Part shown: piece after piece, positions 56,931-64,000 of the stretch
Layout of the letters: each line of letters begins with the position of its first letter
Numbering within the stretch: position 1 is the stretch's first letter
Assembly: GCA_014529385.2 (NCBI GenBank)
Contig: CM043942.1
Span: forward strand, 62,763,184-62,827,183
Direction: 5' to 3'
DNA: 64,000 bases
Origin: Adiantum capillus-veneris
Lineage: Eukaryota; Streptophyta; Polypodiopsida; Polypodiales; Pteridaceae
Program-made: the position numbers and the translations under genes
Notes under the pieces: model-generated
What the model saw: the letters and a program-made list of their open reading frames with translations, nothing else
The model's database searches: none
What the model was told of the DNA's origin: nothing

Positions 56931-56936
56931 ATTTAC

Positions 56937-58478
56937 TTTCATAATTTCATTTTCATATTTCTCACATTGCTAGCAAGCATAATCAAGTAGTCGATGCACT
57001 CTCAAGACGACCAAGAGTAAATGCGGTTTCCATAGCAACTCACAATGATCTATCTTCTATGATAGATGAGTACACTATTGATCCCAATTTTAGAGATTTG
57101 ATTTCAGCCCTTGCACTAGGGAAGAAATAAGAACCATTAAGCCCACAAGATGATTATCTTCTCTACCGTAATAGACTATTAACTCACTACGTGAGAAAGT
57201 AATGTATGAATCCCATGATCCTCCTTATGCGGGGCATAGAGGGATTCAGTCTACCCTAAAAGAGATAGAAACATATACAAGAGTATGTTTCAAAATGTGT
57301 GGTATGCCAAAAGACAAATTTTGATAGAGGGAAGAAACCTGGATTGCTTCAACCTTTGCCAATCCCTAATTCACCATGGGAGAGCATATCCATGGATTTT
57401 TTATCTTTGGATTCCCCAAGTCTATCCATGGGAATACATGAATATGGACAATAGTAGACAAGTTTAGCAAACAAGCACATTTCATACCTGTCAAAAAGAC
57501 TATCAAAGCCCATCAAATGGCAACCCTCTTTATATCACAAATCTTTAAGTACCATGGCTTGCCAATGTCCATAGTGTCGGATAGAGATCCTAGAATGACC
57601 AGTAATTTTTGGAAGGGTCTCTTTGAGAATTTAGGTACAATGCTAAACTTCTCTTTAGCCTATCATCCCCAAACGGATGCCTAAGTGAAATAGCTAACCT
57701 AACAATTCTTGATCTACTAAAAGCCTACGTAACGAAAGTAGATCAAAGGTCCCAATGGGAGAAGTACTTACCGTTAGTGGAGTATGCCTAGAATAACACT
57801 ATACATACCTCCATCGGAAAAGCACCTTTTGAGGTAATTGAGGGAAGATCTAAAAGTCCCCTACTAGTGAAGGTACACGGGAAGATCTTCGCTGCTGCAA
57901 ATGAGTATAGCCGAAACCTACAAGAATCTTTCCAAAAGATTAAGGATGCTAACTCTATCTCACAGCAAAGGCAAAAGGCTGTTGTTAATAAGCACAGAAG
58001 AGCTCAAGACTTTAAACAAAATGATTGGGTCTTACTTAAATTTCCCAAGGCTCGATTAAGGCACACAACGGGCAAGAATCCTACGCGACACCAAAAGTAC
58101 TATGCTAAGTTAGCAAAAAGGTACTATGGTCCCTTCCAGATTCTTAGACCAATCAATGAGATAGCCTATCAACTCAAGTTGCCCAGTCATTGGCTCATAT
58201 ACAATGCTTTCCATGTGAGCCAACTAAAGCCTTACAAAGGAGAGACACCTCAAGAACCAACTATTGAAGACCCATCCGAGATCGAAGACCAAAAAGAGGT
58301 GCTGCAGCCCGAGTCCATTCTCTGACATGAAGACAAGGTATTGAGAGGCGGTAAGATTATCCGACAGTATCTTATTAAGTTTAAGAACTATCCTTTTGAA
58401 GATGCTAGATGTATGCAAGGCATACAATTAAAGGATAACCTAAACCTTGTCAATGCTTACAATGATTCCCTAGAGTAA
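56937..58478 (+). pseudogene. gypsy-1 integrase with chromodomain
   Basis: Fragments include LSRRPRVNAVS-like linker text, the degraded zinc-binding domain (about 57120-57310), an SMDF segment with the first catalytic Asp (about 57387), IVSDRDPRM with the second Asp (about 57577), an AYHPQTDA segment, and the Glu in SEIANL in another frame. The C-terminal part is well kept (57867-58325): FKQNDWVLLKFPKARLRH, YAKLAKRYYGPFQILRPI, NAFHVSQLKPYKG. After one TGA (58323-58325) the frame continues to 58478 with VLRGGKIIRQYLIKFKNYPF, a chromodomain. Integrase inserts the element; the chromodomain biases target choice. Confidence 0.8.
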
Positions 58479-58818
58479 GCAAATGTAAAAATGTATAAAT
58501 GAACAAAGCTTTTGTTTTATAAGACTCTTTTTTTCTTTAAAGTGCGCACATGTTAATGAGTATGCATGCTTAGGATCATATTTGCAGAGACGACGTCTCC
58601 CAAAGACCAAGTAGAGCTTGTCACTCTACTATGGAACATTGATATGGACTAATGTGTAGACATTCTTGCGGCAGCTAATGCTCTCAAGCACCAAATGGAC
58701 TAGTCATCCATTCTGGGACGATATCGTAGGGTAAAATAGGGATCCTCTACCCGATAGCATGCGGACTAAAGACTAGGCTTTATCTTCTCTTCCTCATCGT
58801 CGAGGACGACTATGATTT

Positions 58819-58832
58819 CAAGAGAGAGGTAA
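58819..58832 (+). other. polypurine tract, gypsy-1
   Basis: AAGAGAGAGGTAA-type purine run directly before the TGTCATAATAAC start of the 3' LTR. Confidence 0.65.
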
Positions 58833-60318
58833 TGTCATAATAACTAATATCTAATTCTCCTAAACAATTTTCTCATGTTAAACTGATCATTTAATATGGG
58901 GAAGTACCAGGGGAGAAACAGATAGAATATTGTTTAGGCTGGCAAACCGGTCACATTAGGGATCCAAAGGAGGGAAAATAGGGATCCAAAGGGGGGGCCA
59001 TTTGCAAAAGAGCAATGTGCATCAGTGGGCTTCAAAGACCCTAAGGTTTAGCCCATTAAGACTTCCAAAATGCTAAGGTTCCAAAATTAAATGAAATCTT
59101 CAATGGTCAAACCTTAGGGAAAATTGGATGCTTGTGGGAAGACTCAAAAGTCTTCCCACATCCCTATCCACGAGGGGGCCGGCCATTTTTGTAGGGTATG
59201 AGTGAGAAACACACACACTCTCTCCCAAGCTCCCTTTACACAAAGGGCATAGTGGACATGTGTCGGCTTCCTAGCCCAGTTGCCCCCAAGGTGCATTCAA
59301 TCCTATTGGATGGCCATAGAGGTGGACCAATGAGAATTATGCTAGAGTACATTGAGTTTAATTCATTTAAAAACACTTGATAAAAGAACCAATAGAAACT
59401 AAGAATTCAGAAGACTATTGGATAGTCTCCCAAGGGGTCCAATGAGCATTCAACAGCCCAATGGCTTGCCTAATTCCTATTGGCCAGAAGACCAAGAGGT
59501 CCAATGAGATATTAATTGATTTATATAAATACCTAAAGCTCTCACAAAAGGGGAAAGGGAGACACATGTCACAAGGCTAGAAATTATGCTTCTAATTTCC
59601 TATTGGTTGAGCCCGGCATGAGCCAATGAGGCGCCAACAAGAGGAATTAGCAAGAGGGGTCGACCGAGAGAGAGGGGGACTGGTTTTTGCAAGGATTATC
59701 ACACACACACTCACACTCACACAAACTCATGTGAAGTCAAGAAGACTATCTCCTTCTCAAGCTTTAATGGAAGGCTCATCATCTACTCCAAGCTTGTGAG
59801 AAGGGAGGCCTACACCAACAACTCTTGGCTTTGTGATGCAAATCCAACCAAGAGCCAAGCTTCAATGCATACTCATCTCCTCTACCATACTAATTACTAA
59901 GCTATGCTAAGCTATTAAGAGTGATTATGTGAGGAGAAATACTTCTTTCTTGTAAGAATAGTCCTTCTTCCTCTCAATCTACTCTCATACCCTGCTAGTT
60001 CTCACCATCTTTGAAGGTGTGTGAGATCTTGGGTCTGAGATCGTGAGGGAATTGATGTTGTGTTTTCAAGTGTAAGCTTGGTGCTTAAAGCTTCCATCTT
60101 CATTGCACCAGTAAGTTATTGAAGGAACACAAAGTATTGTATTGTAAAGTGTCTCCCTTGATGGGGGAAACCTATAATACAAAGCCTTATGGAGGGGGGA
60201 CCTGCTCCATGTAAATCCGGTCCTCAACTGTTGTTAATAGCTTAATTTCTCTATCTTTGGAAGTATTGTTGTTATGATTTTTTTGCTCTCTCCATCCAAG
60301 CACTCTTGCTATGATCAT
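58833..60318 (+). mobile_element. gypsy-1 3' LTR, end lost
   Basis: Matches 51776-53310 of the 5' LTR with scattered substitutions and indels and without the 93-base terminal duplication. The match ends at CACTCTTGCTATGATCATGA, about 80 bases before the expected CA terminus. The sequence beyond is related to gypsy-2, so the end was lost by recombination or by gypsy-2 insertion. Confidence 0.8.
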
Positions 60319-61496
60319 GACCTTGAGATTTTGGGTTGACCTTGAGGTGGGAATCCTACCCAAGCATGAGGTGCTTGTCAGCTTGATAACTAAAGTGCTT
60401 AAAGTGTTTGTGGGAACCTTGCCCAAGCTTGAGGTGATTCTCATGCTTAAATGATTAAGGTTCTTGAGATAAACTCTCAAGAGGCATAAACAGTTTCCAT
60501 GCTTAATTGACTAAGTGCTTGAAGTGTTCAATTCAAACCAAATGACTTAAGAAGAATAAAAGACACATGTCAAAATCCTCCACATATGGCCCTCATGATG
60601 TGATTAAATCCTATTGGATAGGCTTTAAAGGGGTCCAATGAAAACTTAGATGCATGAAAATAAATAATTAAGTTCTTTCTCTCAAAGAGGAAAAAGAGGA
60701 CACATGTCCAAATGATATAATTAAATAATACGAGAGAGAGAGAGAGAGAGAGAGAGAGGTGTGGACCAAGCATGAGAGGGGGTATACTTCTCCCCCACTC
60801 TCTCTCTCTCTCTCACTCTCTCTCTCTCTCTCATTGTGTGAAGTGCAACGTGCAAGAGCTCCATCTCCTTCTCTAAGCTTATTGAGAAGTGGAGAGCGTA
60901 CACCAACACTCTTGGCTATGGAATCCAAGTCCAACCAAGAGACATGCTTTAATGCTTAAGCTTGCCATCTTCTTCATCTTCATTACTATGCTATGCTAAG
61001 CAAGAAGAGTGATGATAAGTGAGGAACTATTTCTTTCTCCTATGGATGATTCTTCTTCCTCTTCCCTACCCTCATTCCCCGCTAGCTCTCTTCACCTTCA
61101 AAGGTGTTTGAGGCCTTGGGATAGTTAATGATTTTTGCAAAGTTTATGTTATGCTCGTGATGCATGAAGCTTTCCATCTTCATAGCATCACCAAGGTCAC
61201 AAGGAACACAAAGATTATATTGTACCAAGTCTCTCTTGATGGGAAAATCAATAATACAAACGCCTTTTGGAGGGGGGACTGACTCCAAGTAAATCCGGTC
61301 CTCAATTGTTGTCATGTTCTCTAATACTCTCTCTCTTGCAGAAGTATTATTCATACCAAGTTAATTAAGCACTACGTTCATGTTGCTACCATCAATTAAA
61401 TTCACCCTCTATGCTCTCAAAGTAATCTCACAAAAATGCTCGCTCTAATTCTCTTAATTCTGCTATTCTCAAAGTTCATAGGCTATTTCCATTACA
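60319..61496 (+). mobile_element. gypsy-2 5' LTR
   Basis: Divergent relative of the gypsy-1 LTR. The right two thirds align in order: vaccinating phrases include AAGACACATGTC, CTATTGGATAG, CACCAACACTCTTGGCTATG, TGTTTGAGGCCTTGGG, GGAGGGGGGACTGACTCC and AAATCCGGTCCTCAA. It ends ATTTCCATTACA just before the primer site. GA and TC tracts lie at 60731-60758 and 60798-60833. The left boundary is approximate; no clean TG start was fixed. Confidence 0.65.
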
Positions 61497-61497
61497 T

Positions 61498-61509
61498 TGG
61501 TATAAGATC
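61498..61509 (+). promoter_or_regulatory. degenerate primer-binding site, gypsy-2
   Basis: TGGTATAAGATC, related to the initiator tRNA-Met complement but with three differences, at the same place as in gypsy-1. Confidence 0.6.
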
Positions 61510-62877
61510 ATTTGGTTTCTCTTTTCTTGCTTAAGAAGAGAGTTCCTTAAGTAGCCTATTAGTGGTTGATTTTATTAATTATATTAGGGTAAGTGGGACT
61601 GGTATCTATTATCGGTTTTGTTGAGCCCACTATGAAAGCACTCTAAAATACTATGAAGCACTTTTTGGCAGTTTCATGCACACAGAGATGCGCTTTTTTG
61701 GAGCTTTCTAGCATTTGCAGCCTTTGAGTGATGCACTTTGAAGCACTTTGAGACACTTATAAAGCATTTCAAAGCTTTTATAAGCATCCAAAATTACTAA
61801 GTAAAGCATTGTGACACACTTTCAAGATGTTCTGGCTGATATACTTGAGGTAAATCAAGGAGATGCACCGGATACCCCCATGTTTATCAATTATCTTGTT
61901 ACTAGGTTGCATCAAGCTATGGGCAATCCTACTTTGCAAGCCGAAGTTACCCAACAACTTCGTGCTTATGGGATTTTCCTTCCTCTCCAAGAGGAGAGAG
62001 AGTTTAGGAGGCCTCTTGATGAGACTCCCAAAAGAAGACTCTCTCCCATAAGAGAGGAGGAATCCAAAGAACAAAAAGGAAGTGAATTCCTAAGTTTCTG
62101 TAAAGATGTGGCTCCATGAAGTCGACGTTCTAGACTATCACCAACTCCTCCCAAGAGGAAATGATCAACCCATAGTCCTTCTCCTTGCCACTTGAGAGGG
62201 AAGAGAGGATACAAAGGAAGAAAAACGCAAGAAAGAGGTCACCCTCTTCTCCTTCTTCTTCACCTTCCTCCTCTCCCAATGAAATCAATAGTTATTCGCC
62301 TAGATCACAAAAGCTCAAGGAGTTCAAAGAGGGACGAAAGAGTATCTCTTTTTTCACCTATGATGGCACCTTGGTACCATCAACAAAGTATTGGCCTTCA
62401 TCCAACAATTTGATGTGGCCTTTAAAGACGAGGGCTTCACGGAGTCCTCCAAGCTACACCATGTAGCTATGCACTTCTAGAAGTCTGCTCGTCAATGGTG
62501 GTCTAGTCTTCGTGGCAACAAGGCCCCTAAGACATGGAAAACTCTATGAGTTTCCACCATGAAGCAATTCCTTGCAAACAATGCAAAGGACAAAGTGCTT
62601 ATCAAACGGCAGAGCTTGAAGCTTCTCTTTAACGAGTCTATCCACAAATATGTAGTCAAGTTTTGGGATTTACATCTCAAAGCTAGAGTCTTTCAAAGGA
62701 TAGACTTTGCCGAACAAAAGCAACAATTTTGTGTGGTATTACCTGAAGAAAGGAGCTTACATATTACCTAAAGAAATGACCAAGTATGTCAACTCACAAC
62801 AACCTAGCTCACCAAAGTCATCCACCACACTATGGTTGCTTCAAGGATCAATTTCCAACAAGGGGCAAGAAGCACGT

Positions 62878-63248
62878 CCATCAACATGACACCGTGCTCC
62901 CAAGGAGACATGCTCACCTTCTCTGAGTGTGCTTGGGAGCACATGCTCACCTTCTTTGAGTGTGGAGGAAGGTCGTCTTAAAGGCTATCATGTGGACAAT
63001 CTGAATGCACCTTGATCCACAGCTATCATAATGCACAACATTCATAATGTTCGATAGGAAAAAACAAAAGCACGACATTCTGAATTTTGTGTGTTATGCT
63101 AGTTGTGGATCAAGGTGCGTTCAGATTGTCCACATGATAGCCTTTGAAGACGACCTTCCTCCACACTCAGAGAAGGTGAGCATGTGCTCCCAAGCAAACT
63201 CAGAGAAGGTGAGCATGTCTCCTTGGGAGCACGGTGTCATGTTGATGG
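62878..63248. repeat. 370-bp palindrome (foldback)
   Basis: Two inverted arms of about 163 bases (62878-63040 and 63086-63248) around a spacer of about 45 bases. The arms are almost identical; for example GTGGAGGAAGGTCGTCTT appears in the left arm and its complement in the right. Each arm also contains an internal pair of TGCTCACCTTCT phrases. It forms the left half of the insert in gypsy-2 gag. Confidence 0.85.
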
Positions 63249-63633
63249 AGGTGCATTCACTTGTGCTCCATGGATCCATTTCCAGGTATCTTGGCTAGGA
63301 GGCACCTAATGAGTCCTTTCCTTGGCCACTCAGAAGCATAGTTCATGGCAAGAATAACTGCTTAATGAGTGCAATGACTACTCTTACTTCCGACAAGGCA
63401 TCTGCAAATGAAGTGGATGCAGAGCTGATATCCGTTCACTATCTTGTTGATATTGCTGCACCATATTCTTATCTATCTGAGGAAATAGCGAAAGCCTTGT
63501 CGAATCATAGCTTCTACTACGACCTATACTATACCATCCTGTTGGTGATTCATGGAATTCTTCTTGATGTGTATGTGTTGCCACCTAAAAGTCACTTTAA
63601 AGATGTGTGTCTTCTCGGAACGGACTTCATGAA
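62882..63633 (+). mobile_element. 752-bp insert in gypsy-2 gag
   Basis: Insertion inferred by comparison with gypsy-1 gag. GTCCAT flanks both sides (62876-62881 and 63634-63639), consistent with a 5-6 base target duplication. The left half is the palindrome above. The right half has an open plus-strand frame (63365-63640) with LISVHYLVDIAAPYSYLSEE and CLLGTDFMKS, resembling an aspartic protease (D-x-A-A then L-G-T-D-F). No transposase or poly-A tail was found. The class of the element is unknown; it may carry a fragment of a retroelement or host gene. Confidence 0.6.
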
Positions 63634-63872
63634 GTCCATTTCAAGCCCACGGAAAACAAGGATCAAAATGAAGCTAAAGGGAAGAGCAATGCTAAAACTC
63701 TTCCCAAGGCAACACCAACACCAACAACAACAAGGCCAAGAAGAAAGGAGCTTACAAAGGTAAAAATGAGCTCTCTCCCAAAGAATTAGAGGCCTTTAAT
63801 AAAGACCATAACGGCTTTAAGTGTGGGGAGCAAGGACATGGTTATCGTTCTTGCCCCAAAAGAAGTGTACTC

Positions 63873-64000
63873 AATGACACTCCTAGAGCTTCCATGGTTG
63901 AAGCTCCAAAAGAGGATACTCATGGCAAAGGCTCATACCTCTCCTATGCTTGGGGAAAAGTAAGGGAGAATGATGCCCTTATTCTCTTTGACCTTGGCTC
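63873..64000 (+). pseudogene. gypsy-2 protease start, runs off window
   Basis: In-window text RASMVEAPKEDTHGKGSYLS, then GKVRENDALILFDLGS, is homologous to the gypsy-1 protease start. The active site begins with FDLGS (D-L-G-S, against D-P-G-S in gypsy-1). The rest of pol lies beyond the right edge, so its integrity is unknown. Confidence 0.65.

Larger units (their letters stand above)
51683..60318 (+). mobile_element. gypsy-1, degenerate chromovirus
   Basis: Plus-strand Ty3/gypsy element with 5' LTR 51683-53402, primer site, gag, protease, RT, RNase H, integrase with C-terminal chromodomain, polypurine tract and 3' LTR 58833-60318. RT before integrase and the chromodomain mark it as a chromovirus. 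The 3' LTR matches the 5' LTR closely but stops about 80 bases short, where gypsy-2-related sequence begins. Multiple stops and a gag deletion inactivate it. Confidence 0.85.
61811..63872 (+). pseudogene. gypsy-2 gag, interrupted
   Basis: The frame at 61811-62119 has DTPMFINYLVTRLHQAMGNP, homologous to gypsy-1 gag. After Ser/Lys-rich sequence (62185-62466) come FDVAFKDEGFTESSKLHH and RQWWSSLR-like text absent from gypsy-1, then MKQFLANNAKDKVLIKRQSL and EQKQQFC. At 62881 it is interrupted by the 752-bp insert, and resumes at 63640 with FKPTENKDQN and a Lys-rich tail. The knuckle at 63810-63851 reads GFKCGEQGHGYRSC; the first Cys of C-X2-C is Gly (GGC), so zinc binding is probably lost. A longer match than gypsy-1 makes this the better template for the family gag. 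Confidence 0.75.

Overview
The window looks like a transposon-dominated stretch of a plant nuclear genome, most likely a fern or other seed-free vascular plant. There is no bacterial-style gene packing. Coding traces are degenerate Ty1/copia and Ty3/gypsy retrotransposons using the plant initiator-Met tRNA primer site, two inverted copies of an endogenous plant pararetrovirus (Caulimoviridae), PLS-type pentatricopeptide-repeat fragments, Helitron-like ends, a MITE and many (GA/TC)n, (TA)n and (CA)n tracts. A two-exon relic resembling IFT20, an intraflagellar-transport protein, favours a lineage with swimming sperm. The taxon is inferred, not proven.

Layout. 1-7.6 kb: simple repeats, an unrecognised decayed ORF cluster (0.8-2.4 kb), a Helitron-type 3' end (5.14 kb), an array of PPR fragments (5.4-6.6 kb) and a 284-bp Tourist-like MITE with TTA target duplication. 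7.65-13.25 kb: a direct tandem segmental duplication of a ~2.8-kb unit. 13.3-19.5 kb: gene-poor sequence with two more Helitron-type ends, a short interstitial telomere-like tract, and the 3' end of a minus-strand chromovirus (chromodomain, polypurine tract, LTR). 19.6-33.3 kb: long (TA)n tracts and two head-to-head endogenous caulimovirid copies (minus 21.3-28.06 kb; plus 28.08-33.34 kb), both with many stops. 33.4-35.4 kb: PPR fragment and IFT20-like relic. 35.6-36.1 kb: a GC-rich island with tandem repeats.

37.9-64 kb is a nest of LTR retrotransposons. An outer plus-strand copia (C, from 37.9 kb) is split by copia A (38.9-44.8 kb, plus) and copia B (45.72-50.96 kb, minus, flanked by a perfect CTTGG target duplication), and ends at gypsy-1, a plus-strand chromovirus (51.68-60.3 kb). 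A related gypsy-2 begins next to it and runs off the right edge; a 752-bp insert carrying a 370-bp palindrome and a protease-like reading frame interrupts its gag.

No intact host gene was found. Every element with enough coding sequence to judge carries stops, frameshifts or deletions, so none looks autonomous. The most informative features are the inverted pararetrovirus pair, whose arms share an internal tandem duplication, the IFT20-like relic, the nested retrotransposons with a readable insertion order, and the insert inside gypsy-2. Nothing seen demonstrates a wholly new biological system.
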